NCBI GenBank assembly: GCA_025459175.1
Contig: JALORC010000009.1
Coordinates: forward strand, 1 to 64,000
Direction: 5' to 3'
Origin: Planctomycetota bacterium
Lineage (GTDB): Bacteria; Planctomycetota; UBA1135; UBA2386
DNA: 64,000 bases
How positions within the stretch are numbered: the first letter of the stretch is position 1; every line of letters begins with the position of its first letter. Position numbers and translations under genes: made by a program. Below are positions 16,484 to 24,221 of the stretch, piece after piece. Under the pieces are notes generated by a model that made no database searches, was not told the DNA's origin, and saw only the letters and a list, made by a program, of their open reading frames with translations.

Positions 16484-18193
16484 ATGTCCACCTCGGAGCC
16501 AGCCCGGCCTGCCCCGAGCCGCCTCGTGCCGCGGCTGCTGCTCGCCGGTCTGGCACTGGGCCTGCCGGTGGCGCTGCTGGCATGGCTGTGGCAGGCGCCG
16601 CCGGCGTCCTACCTGCTGCGGCTCGCGGGCTGCCTGTACTGGGTGCCGGTGGGCGTGGTGACACTGGCGCTGCCGGCGCTCGCCTGGCGCTGGCACCGAC
16701 GCTCCGACCGGCTCGCCGTGCTGCTGGTGCGCTACGGTCCCGGGGCGCTGCTGGCGGTGGCCCTCGCCGCGCTGGTCGTGCAGCTGGTGCCGCCGCAGTT
16801 CCGGGTGCAGTTCGACGAGACCTGCCTGCTCGGCGTGTCGCAGGGCATGCACACGCAGCGCCTCGCGGTGATGGCGACCGCGGCGCTGCCGTACGACGGC
16901 ACCCTGGTGCCGGTCGAACAGATGGTCGACAAGCGGCCGCCGCTGTTCGCGTTGGTCGTCAGCGTGATGCACGACCTGCTCGGCTACGACCGCCGCCACC
17001 CGCTGTGGCTCAACACCGGGCTGCTGGCGGGCGCGCTGTTCCTCGCGTTCGCGGTGGTGCGGCGGCGGCTCGGTGCAGCAGCGGCGGTCAGTGCGCCGCT
17101 GCTGTTGCTGGCGGTGCCGCTGGTCACCGTGGTGGCGACCTCGGGTGGCTTCGAGCTGTTCGCGGTGGTGCTGTTCGGCGGGCTGCTGGCGGCGGCGATC
17201 GACGTGCACCTGCGGCCCGAACCGGTGCGCTGGTGCACGTTCCTCGCCATCGGCGTGCTCTACGCGTGGTCGCGCTACGAGGCGCTGCCGATGTTCGCGC
17301 TGGTCGCCGCACTGTTGTGGTGGGGCCACCGCGGGCTGCCCGGTTTCGACCGCCGCTGCTGGTTCGCGGCGGCGCTGGTGCCGTTGGCGTTGGCTCCGCT
17401 GCTGCCGCTCGCCGTGCACGCGCGCGACTCGAACTTCTACCCGGAGGCCGCCGGTCGCTCGCTGGTCGCGCTGCAGCACGGCCTGCTGCACCTGCCGCCG
17501 TTCCTGCGCGCGTGGTTCGATCCGACCGCTGCGCATGCGCTGCCCGGGCTGTCGGCGTGGCTCGGGGCCGGGGCGGCGCTGCCGTGGCTGTGGCAGCGGC
17601 GCACGATCGGCTACGCGGCGCTGCTGGTGCTGGTGCCGGTGCTGGCCCTGTCGCTGCTGGTGCTGTTCTGGTTCTACGGCGACGTCCGCGAACCGACGGC
17701 GCTGCGCCTGTTCCTGCCGGCGGCGTGCCTGTCGGCGCTGTCGCCGCTGCTGCTGGTGGCCCGGTTCGGCGCGCGCGCGGGCGGGTCGCTGCTGCTGTTC
17801 GCGCTCGGGCTGCTGGCGTATCGCGGTGGGGCGCTGGTGGACGGCGAGGCGTTCCCGCGGCTGCAGGTGGAGCAGATCACCGATGCGCTGGACGGCCTGG
17901 TGCAGCGGCATGGCCACGACGGGGCGCTGTGGGTCGGGTCACCGGCGCAGTATCTCGTCACCCAGCGGCAGGCCGCGCTGTCGGTGCTGTCGTTCCAGCA
18001 CCGCTACGCCGACGTGCAGGCGCTGCAGCGGCAGCGGGACGTGCGCACCGTGTATCTGGTGGTCACGTCGATCGACCGGGCGATGGCCCCCGCGTTCGGT
18101 GATGCGGCGATGGTGCTGCGGGCGCGGCCGTGCACGCTGGTCGAACAGGTCGACGGCCGGCACCCGATCACGCTGTACCGGCTGTCGCCGTGA
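16484..18193 (+). CDS. Polytopic membrane protein, GT-C glycosyltransferase-like
   Basis: 569 aa. The start is taken at ATG 16484 (MSTSEPARPAPSRL), because the in-frame upstream GTG at 16451 adds only low-quality sequence. There are about ten or more hydrophobic helices. After the third there is a loop with 'VQFDETCLLGVSQGMHTQRL' where D-E could be the acidic pair used by GT-C enzymes such as ArnT/PMT, which transfer sugars from lipid carriers in the periplasm. A second loop, 'VEQMVDKRPPLFALVVSVMHDLLG', matches the extracellular loop found in that superfamily. The soluble C-terminus (from about residue 470) has a Rossmann-like 'DGALWVGSPAQYLVTQ'. Substrate unknown. The 3' end overlaps the convergent SRPBCC gene by 26 nt. 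Confidence 0.7.
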   Translation: MSTSEPARPAPSRLVPRLLLAGLALGLPVALLAWLWQAPPASYLLRLAGCLYWVPVGVVTLALPALAWRWHRRSDRLAVLLVRYGPGALLAVALAALVVQLVPPQFRVQFDETCLLGVSQGMHTQRLAVMATAALPYDGTLVPVEQMVDKRPPLFALVVSVMHDLLGYDRRHPLWLNTGLLAGALFLAFAVVRRRLGAAAAVSAPLLLLAVPLVTVVATSGGFELFAVVLFGGLLAAAIDVHLRPEPVRWCTFLAIGVLYAWSRYEALPMFALVAALLWWGHRGLPGFDRRCWFAAALVPLALAPLLPLAVHARDSNFYPEAAGRSLVALQHGLLHLPPFLRAWFDPTAAHALPGLSAWLGAGAALPWLWQRRTIGYAALLVLVPVLALSLLVLFWFYGDVREPTALRLFLPAACLSALSPLLLVARFGARAGGSLLLFALGLLAYRGGALVDGEAFPRLQVEQITDALDGLVQRHGHDGALWVGSPAQYLVTQRQAALSVLSFQHRYADVQALQRQRDVRTVYLVVTSIDRAMAPAFGDAAMVLRARPCTLVEQVDGRHPITLYRLSP

Positions 18194-18719
18194 GCCCCTG
18201 ATCGAGCCACTGCACCTCGGCCCGTTCGGCGCCGCTGGTGCCGCCGCCGAACAGGTCCGCCATCACCGCGGCGCGGTGGCGGAAGATGCGCTCGACGTCG
18301 CGGCGCACGAACAGCTTCATCACCAGCCCGGCCAGCGGCCCGCCCTTCGGCCGCAGCACGACGTCGTCGCCGAGCACGGTGCCGCCGTCGCACGGCGTGA
18401 AGGTGTGGGTGTGGTGCCACAGCACGTACGGGCCGCGCAGCTGCTCGTCGGCGAACGCGAACGGCGGCTCCCAGCGGGCGATGCGGGTGCGCCAGCGCAG
18501 CGGCACGCCGTGCAGGGCGATCCGGTAGTCGATCGTGGTGCCGACGTGCATGTCGATCGGCAGCGGGCTCAGGATCCGGAACGACAGCCAGTCGGGCGTC
18601 AGCCGTTCGAGGTTCTGCGCATCGGCGAAGAACGGGAACACCGCCGCGGGCGGGTGCGGGACCCAGAGGGAGGAGCGCAGACGCCAGGTCTTCACGGCGC
18701 AGCGGTTCGCCGGCGCCAT
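18168..18719 (-). CDS. SRPBCC (START/polyketide-cyclase-like) lipid-binding domain protein
   Basis: 183 aa. The pattern 'LRSSLWVPHPPAAVFPFFADAQNLERLTPDWLSFRIL' at the N-terminus, then 'VGTTIDYRIALHGVPLRWRTRIARWEPPFAFADEQLRGPYVLWHHTHTF' in pieces, and 'VLGDDVVLRPKGGPLAGL' are typical of the SRPBCC 'cell division inhibitor SulA-like' group, which binds small hydrophobic ligands. No catalytic residue is diagnostic. No signal peptide, so it is cytoplasmic. It stands alone on the minus strand and overlaps the preceding convergent gene at its 3' end. Confidence 0.78.
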   Translation of the reverse strand: MAPANRCAVKTWRLRSSLWVPHPPAAVFPFFADAQNLERLTPDWLSFRILSPLPIDMHVGTTIDYRIALHGVPLRWRTRIARWEPPFAFADEQLRGPYVLWHHTHTFTPCDGGTVLGDDVVLRPKGGPLAGLVMKLFVRRDVERIFRHRAAVMADLFGGGTSGAERAEVQWLDQGLTATAGTA

Positions 18720-18774
18720 GGCGGTGGATGCGGGGCCGGGCCCGGTGGCGGCCCGGCCCGCCGTGCCATCGGCC

Positions 18775-19686
18775 TCACCAGCGGGCGATGAAGTCGACCG
18801 TGATACGGGTGTCCATGATGTCGTCGTCCGGATCGGTCAGCGCGAACTCGTAGCAGGCGCCGATCTCGTACTTCTTGCTGATCTCGAGGCGGGCGCCGAT
18901 GCCGGCCCAGGCGACGAAGCTCTCGGCCGGCTGCGAACCGAGGTTGGTGTAGTCGAGACCACCGACCGGCAGCGCGGTGTCGCCGTCGCTGAGGTAGTGG
19001 ATGCCGTGCAGCTCGAACAAGGGCGCGAACACCGTGTCGCTGCCAGGATTGACGTCGTAGTCGACGTGCAGGTCCCAGTGGCCGACCGTGTTGCCCTCGT
19101 CGCCGTCCATCGGCACGCGCAGCGTGACGTTGCCGAGCAGGTGCAGGCGCTCGTAGCCCTTGGCCACGCTGACGAACGGGCTCACTTCATCGGCGCCGCC
19201 CTGCAGGATGCCGCGGTGGCCGTTCTCGGCCATGTAGCGGATGCCGGGCGTGACCACGTAGTCCTTCGCCTTGTCGGCGACCAACACGTATTTGAAGCCG
19301 GCGGCGAGGTCGTTCCAGCCTTCGTCCTGGATCAGGCCCGAGTCGAGTTCCGAGTAGCCGTCCTTGGTGGCGATGAAGGCGAGCTTCTCGGTGATCGCGA
19401 GGCGCGCCTGCACCGCATAGACGGTGACGTCGCCGCCCTGCAGCAGCGACTGGTCGCTGAAGTTGTGCTTCAGGTAGAGGGCGCGCACGCCGGTGTCGTT
19501 GAACGGCGACTCGAAGTAGAGCGGCTGGCCGAGCGGCTCGTGGAAGTGCTCGAAGCCGCGCAGGCCGGTCAGGAAGCCGTTGTCCTTCGCCGGCTGCGCC
19601 GCCGGGTCCTGCGCCGAGGCGCTGGCCACCAGTACGGCGGCGACGAAGCACGGGAGAGCGAGGGGGAGCAGTGGGGAGCGGTTCAT
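18775..19686 (-). CDS. Outer-membrane beta-barrel-like secreted protein
   Basis: 303 aa from ATG 19686. A clear signal peptide (MNRSPLLPLALPCFVAAVLV, cleavage after SASAQ) precedes a protein made of alternating amphipathic strands such as 'VTVYAVQARLAITEKLAFIAT', 'LHLLGNVTLRVPMD' and 'KKYEIGACYEFALTDP'. It ends in Phe-Ile-Ala-Arg-Trp. A terminal aromatic residue is the usual recognition mark of outer-membrane barrels handled by the Bam machinery. The layout resembles transporter/phenol-degradation 'meta-pathway' barrels, with no pathway clue. Divergent from the lipoprotein gene with 192 nt between them. Confidence 0.72.
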   Translation of the reverse strand: MNRSPLLPLALPCFVAAVLVASASAQDPAAQPAKDNGFLTGLRGFEHFHEPLGQPLYFESPFNDTGVRALYLKHNFSDQSLLQGGDVTVYAVQARLAITEKLAFIATKDGYSELDSGLIQDEGWNDLAAGFKYVLVADKAKDYVVTPGIRYMAENGHRGILQGGADEVSPFVSVAKGYERLHLLGNVTLRVPMDGDEGNTVGHWDLHVDYDVNPGSDTVFAPLFELHGIHYLSDGDTALPVGGLDYTNLGSQPAESFVAWAGIGARLEISKKYEIGACYEFALTDPDDDIMDTRITVDFIARW

Positions 19687-19878
19687 CGTTCCATCGCAAA
19701 GCCTCGCTGCGAAGGATGTTTCGTCGCTGGCGCTACTGCGGACTCGTTGCCGTCTGGCTGCGTCGCCGGCCCCGCGCCGACTACGTCGATGGGCGCAAGG
19801 GTCGGGGCTGCCCAGCGCCCTGGCGAGGGGCCCGGGTCTTGCCCCGGGCGACGCTGGGGCCGACAACGGTGGCTGCCG

Positions 19879-20565
19879 ATGCGCTTCCTCCTGCTGTTGC
19901 CGTTGCTGTTCATCCAGGCCGCCTGCTGGGGGCCGCGTTACTTCTCGCCGCGTGAGCACCAGGACGGCACCAGTCCGAGCGGGCATCCGGCGGCCGTCTA
20001 CGCGCTGCCGGCGGCGACCGCCGGGGTGGCCGAGCTCGGCGAACTGCGGCTGTGGTCGGCCGGCACCCGGGCCCGCTACGACGAGGCCGGCGAAGAGCGC
20101 ATCGAGCTGCACGTCGGCTTCGAGCTCGAGAACAACAGCGACGAGCCGCTGCAGCTCGACCTGGCATCGATCCGCTGCGAGGAGCTGGTCGTCGACGACC
20201 TGCTGCAGCCGCCGCTGCCGCATCAGCTGATCGAGGGCACCGGTCTCGCGCTGCCGGGCTCGACGGTGCGCGTCGACTGTCTCTACCTGCCGCCGGCCGA
20301 GGTGCCGAGCGACGTCGACAGCTTCTCGATCCGGTTCGTGGTGCTGGCCGGCGACCGGGTCGTGCTGCAGCAGGTGACCCCGTTCGGGCCGCAGACGCGG
20401 TCGATGGGCGCGTTTCGCGATGACCCGTATTTCTATGCGTGGAACTCGCGGTGGGGCCCCGGCTGGGGTCCTGGCTGGGCGGTCGGCTGGGGGCCTGGTT
20501 GGGGGGCCGCCGGCGGGCCGGGGTGGGGCCGCGGCTGGGACTGGGGCCCGCCGCTCTGCCGCTGA
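19879..20565 (+). CDS. Putative lipoprotein with Trp-Gly-Pro-rich tail
   Basis: 228 aa from ATG 19879 (MRFLLLLPLLFIQAACWG). The hydrophobic stretch ends in a lipobox-like 'IQAAC', so Cys16 is the likely lipidated residue. Residues about 40-165 form a beta-rich domain ('GFELENNSDEPLQLDLASIRC', 'VRVDCLYLPPAEVPSD'). The last about 40 residues are a tandem 'GWGPGW'-type repeat, low-complexity and aromatic. Upstream frames of the same phase (from 18535) are antisense shadow. Function unknown. The tail could mediate surface or cell-wall contact. Confidence 0.7.
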   Translation: MRFLLLLPLLFIQAACWGPRYFSPREHQDGTSPSGHPAAVYALPAATAGVAELGELRLWSAGTRARYDEAGEERIELHVGFELENNSDEPLQLDLASIRCEELVVDDLLQPPLPHQLIEGTGLALPGSTVRVDCLYLPPAEVPSDVDSFSIRFVVLAGDRVVLQQVTPFGPQTRSMGAFRDDPYFYAWNSRWGPGWGPGWAVGWGPGWGAAGGPGWGRGWDWGPPLCR

Positions 20566-20818
20566 GCTGCCGCTGACCGGTCGCTGACGCGCGGCCCGGA
20601 ACGGGCGGCGCCCGCGCCCGGAGTTTTGCGGCCAGCGACTCGTCTGGCGCGCCTTCGTCAGCAGCGGGCTGTAGCCGGTCGGTCTCCCGATCGGTTCCGG
20701 TCCGTTGCGCTGTACTTGTTCACCGGCTAAGGGTGTCGCCCCCTTTCGGCTCCCTGGCGCCTAGGCTGCGCGCCGCCGGTGGGAAGTGAGTCTCCCTTTC
20801 GGCCTTCGATCCCATCCC

Positions 20819-21550
20819 ATGACCGAACGAGAACCCATGATCGAGGCGCAGGACCTGTGCAAGCACTACGGGTCCTTCGCTGCCATCGATCATCTGTCCT
20901 TCACCATCCACCGCGGCGAAGTCGCGGCGTTCCTCGGCCCGAACGGCGCCGGCAAGTCGACGACGATGAAGGTGCTGACCGGCTACCTGTCGCCGACCTC
21001 GGGCACCGCCCGGCTGGCCGGCGTCGACGTCGTCCAGGACCGCGTGCGGGCGGCCGAGAAGCTCGGTTACCTGCCGGAGAACGGTCCGCTGTATCCGGAG
21101 ATGACGGCGCGCGAGCTGCTGACGTTCTTCGGGGAGGCGCGTGGGCTCGGCAAGGGGCGGCTCGCGGAGCGGCTCGACTTCGTGACCCAGGAATGCGACC
21201 TGCACGAGCTGCTCGACAAGCCGATCGGCACCTGCAGCAAGGGCCAGAAGCAGCGCGTCGGCATGGCGCAGGCGCTGTTGCACGACCCCGAGGTGCTGAT
21301 CCTCGACGAGCCGACCACCGGTCTCGACCCCAACCAGATCCGCCACGTGCGCGAGCTGGTCAAGAAGCTCGGCCAGACCCGCACCATCCTGCTGTCGACG
21401 CACCTGTTCCAGGAGGTCGAGGCGATGGCCGGCCGCGTGCTGCTCGTCAACGACGGCAAGCTCGCGTTCGACGGCACGCCCGAGCAGTTCAAGCAGAAGG
21501 GCGGCGGCAAGATGGAAGACGCCTTCCGCACCCTGACCACCCACGCCTGA
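20819..21550 (+). CDS. ABC transporter ATP-binding protein (GldA-like)
   Basis: 243 aa from ATG 20819. A second ATG at 20837 (MIEAQDLCKHYG) fits the family start equally well. It carries the Walker A GPNGAGKST, a Q-loop in 'GYLPENGPLYPEMTARE', the signature CSKGQKQRVG, the Walker B 'VLILDEPTTGLDP' and the switch His in 'LLSTHLFQEVEA'. It energises the ABC-2 type system whose permease is encoded 13 nt downstream. The three-gene set resembles the Gld gliding-motility/auxiliary transport complexes. In the 252-nt upstream gap a weak promoter-like TTGCGC-N17-TAAGGG lies at 20705-20733. Confidence 0.92.
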   Translation: MTEREPMIEAQDLCKHYGSFAAIDHLSFTIHRGEVAAFLGPNGAGKSTTMKVLTGYLSPTSGTARLAGVDVVQDRVRAAEKLGYLPENGPLYPEMTARELLTFFGEARGLGKGRLAERLDFVTQECDLHELLDKPIGTCSKGQKQRVGMAQALLHDPEVLILDEPTTGLDPNQIRHVRELVKKLGQTRTILLSTHLFQEVEAMAGRVLLVNDGKLAFDGTPEQFKQKGGGKMEDAFRTLTTHA

Positions 21551-21563
21551 GGCGCCGACGAAC

Positions 21564-24221
21564 ATGAACAAGAACATCGTCTCCGCGGTCGCCAGGCGCG
21601 ACCTCCGCAGCTGGTTCGGCAACCCGACCAACTACCTCTTCATCCTGTTGTTCGTCGCCGTGTCGGCCGTGGCGCTGATGTGGCCGGCGGCCTTCTTCGT
21701 CAACAACCTCGCCACCCTCGACACCTGGACCCGGGTGTTCCCGCTGCTGGCGGTGTTCTTCGTCGCCGCGGCGACGATGGGCATGTGGACCAGCGAGCGC
21801 GCCAACGGCACCCAGGAGCTCCTGTTCACGCTGCCGGCCAACGACTTCGACCTGCTGCTCGGCAAGTTCCTCGCCTACGTCGGCGTCTGGACGGTGTCGC
21901 TGCTGTTCACGCTGCCGCTGCCGATCGCGCTGTCGCTGCTGGGTTCGCCGGACTGGGGCCAGGTGTTCGCGAACTACGTCGGCTTCTGGCTGTTCGGCAC
22001 CATGCTGGTCAGCGTGTCGATGGTCGGCTCGCAGCTGACGCACAACGGCACGCTGGCGTTCATCCTGTCGGCGATCGTCTGCAGCCTGGTCGTCTACCTC
22101 GGCTCGCTGCTCGGCCTGTTCGGCTTCAACAGCTGGGTCGCCAACGGCACCGAGGGCCAGTTCAGCGAGTTCGCGCGCGGCATGATCCCGCTGTCGGGCG
22201 TGGTGCTGTTCCTCGGCCTGTGCGCGACGTTCCTCTACTTCAACCTGGCGCTGCTGTCGCGGCGCCACTGGCGCAGCGCCGGCGACGGCGCGCACGGCTT
22301 CGTGCGCTCGGCCGGGTTCGCGGTCGGCACGCTGGCGCTGACGGTGATCGCGGTGCACATGCTCGGCCGCTTCGACGCGACCAGTGAGGGCATCCACTCG
22401 CTCGGCAGCGAGAGCCGCCAGCTGCTGGCCGGCCTCGACCAGAACAAGACGGTCATCATCAAGGCCTACGTCAGCGACGAGGTGCCCGAGCGCCTGGTGC
22501 AGCAGCGCCGGCTGCTGCTGAACCTGCTGGATCAGTTCGACTCGATCGGCGGCAACGCGGTGCAGAAGGACTTGGTGATCCCGCAGCCGTTCTCGCCGGA
22601 GGCGCGCGAGGCGGAGGCCAACTACGGCATCCGCGCGCAGACGCTGCCGGTCGAGCTGGCCGGCGGCAGCTACGCCGAGATGCAGGTGTTCCTCGGCTTC
22701 GCCGTCACCTGCGGCACCCAGGAAGTGGTGACCCAGTTCGTCGAGCCGGGCCTGCCGCTCGAGTACGAGCTGACCCGCAGCATCCGCGTGGTGTCGAACG
22801 CCGAGCGCAAGAAGGTCGGCGTGCTGAAGACCGACGTCGAGTTCGCCGGCGGCATGGACTTCCAGACCTTCCAGCAGAAGCAGCGCTGGTTGATCGCCGA
22901 CGAGCTCGAGCAGCAGTACGAGCTCGAGAACGTCGATCCGGCCAAGGACTACCCGGACACCATCGCGTGCCTCGTGGTGCCGCAGCCGAGTTCGCTCGAG
23001 CAGGAGCCGATGGATCGCCTGCAGAAGTGGATCCTGGCCGGCAAGCCGGTGCTGCTGCTCGAGGACCCGATGCCATACAACGCGCCGGGCACCGCCGCCG
23101 ACGACCAGAAGGGCGGCATGCAGGCGCGCATGATGGGCGGCGGCGGCCCGCAGAAGGGCAACTTCGACGGCTTCCTGGCCGCGATCGGCCTGCGCATGCC
23201 GAAGACCGAGCTGGTGTGGGACACCAGCTCGCGCGGCCTGTTCGGCGGTCAGCTGCCGATGACGTTCGTGTTCGCCGGTGGGGCCGGCGTCGCCGCCGAC
23301 AGCTCGATCACCAAGGGCCTGCAGTCGGCGGTGTTCATGGGCGCCGGCCAGCTGCTGCCGGCCGGCAGCGAGGGCATCACGGTGCAGCCGCTGGTGTCGT
23401 CGCCGGCGCCGACCAGCCAGGAGACGATGAACGGCCTGGTGCCGAAGTACGAGAGCGCCCCGGGCCGCAACGACGGCTTCCTGGTGTTCGACTTCTTCGG
23501 CCGCATGCAGCCGAACCCGAACGCCCGCCTGCGCCCGGCCGGCAAGCGGTTGGACCTGGCGGTGCGCGTCAGCGGCAAGCCGGCCGGTGCCGAGCAGTCG
23601 CTGAACCTGATCGCGTTCGCCGACCTCGACGTGGTCGGCAACACGTTCTTCCAGATCCGGCGGCAGACCGACGAGGCCAACATGCGCTTCGACAACGTGC
23701 CGCTGGTGATGAACTGCATCGACAGCCTGGCCGGCGACGAGAGCCTGATCGAACTGCGCAAGCGCCGGCCGATCCTGCGGCGTCTGACCGCGGTCGAGTC
23801 GGCGCAGGCGACCTTCGAGCTCGAGTGGTCGAAGCAGAAGGCGGCGGCCGAGGAAGAGTCCGACAAGGCGCTCGAGGCGGCCAAGAAGCGGCTCGACGAG
23901 GCGGTCGACAAGATCCGCAACGACACCGCGCTCGACGAGCAGGCGAAGGCCAACAAGATCGTCGAGGTCGAGAGCGTCGAGAACCGTCGCTTCGAGACCG
24001 AGAAGGCCGACATCGAGGCGAAGAAGAAGCTGCGCATCGAGGAGGCCCAGTACACGCGCGACGCCAGCCGTCGCACGATCTACAACGGCTACCGCCTGTT
24101 CACCCTGTTGCTGGCGCCGGTGCCGGCGCTGTTGTTCGGCATCGCGACGTTCCTGCGTCGGCGTTCCCGCGCCGCCGCGATCGTGCCGCAGAATCGTCTG
24201 GTCCGTGGAGGTGTCAAGTGA
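21564..24221 (+). CDS. Fused ABC-2 permease and GldG-like auxiliary protein
   Basis: 885 aa. Residues 1-250 are a GldF-like ABC-2 permease with six hydrophobic helices ('NYLFILLFVAVSAVALMW', 'TMLVSVSMVGSQLTHNGTL' and others). Residues about 255-680 are the GldG/ABC-type uncharacterised periplasmic region ('RQLLAGLDQNKTVIIKAYVS', 'VLKTDVEFAGGMDF', 'VLLLEDPMPYNAPG'). Then comes a Lys/Glu-rich coiled coil (about 750-850) and a final membrane helix 'LFTLLLAPVPALLFGIATFL'. Normally GldF and GldG are separate. Here they are one chain. The substrate is unknown, and a role in surface export or motility is inference from homology. A strong GGAGGTG near its end serves the next gene, whose GTG overlaps this stop by 4 nt. 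Confidence 0.88.
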   Translation: MNKNIVSAVARRDLRSWFGNPTNYLFILLFVAVSAVALMWPAAFFVNNLATLDTWTRVFPLLAVFFVAAATMGMWTSERANGTQELLFTLPANDFDLLLGKFLAYVGVWTVSLLFTLPLPIALSLLGSPDWGQVFANYVGFWLFGTMLVSVSMVGSQLTHNGTLAFILSAIVCSLVVYLGSLLGLFGFNSWVANGTEGQFSEFARGMIPLSGVVLFLGLCATFLYFNLALLSRRHWRSAGDGAHGFVRSAGFAVGTLALTVIAVHMLGRFDATSEGIHSLGSESRQLLAGLDQNKTVIIKAYVSDEVPERLVQQRRLLLNLLDQFDSIGGNAVQKDLVIPQPFSPEAREAEANYGIRAQTLPVELAGGSYAEMQVFLGFAVTCGTQEVVTQFVEPGLPLEYELTRSIRVVSNAERKKVGVLKTDVEFAGGMDFQTFQQKQRWLIADELEQQYELENVDPAKDYPDTIACLVVPQPSSLEQEPMDRLQKWILAGKPVLLLEDPMPYNAPGTAADDQKGGMQARMMGGGGPQKGNFDGFLAAIGLRMPKTELVWDTSSRGLFGGQLPMTFVFAGGAGVAADSSITKGLQSAVFMGAGQLLPAGSEGITVQPLVSSPAPTSQETMNGLVPKYESAPGRNDGFLVFDFFGRMQPNPNARLRPAGKRLDLAVRVSGKPAGAEQSLNLIAFADLDVVGNTFFQIRRQTDEANMRFDNVPLVMNCIDSLAGDESLIELRKRRPILRRLTAVESAQATFELEWSKQKAAAEEESDKALEAAKKRLDEAVDKIRNDTALDEQAKANKIVEVESVENRRFETEKADIEAKKKLRIEEAQYTRDASRRTIYNGYRLFTLLLAPVPALLFGIATFLRRRSRAAAIVPQNRLVRGGVK

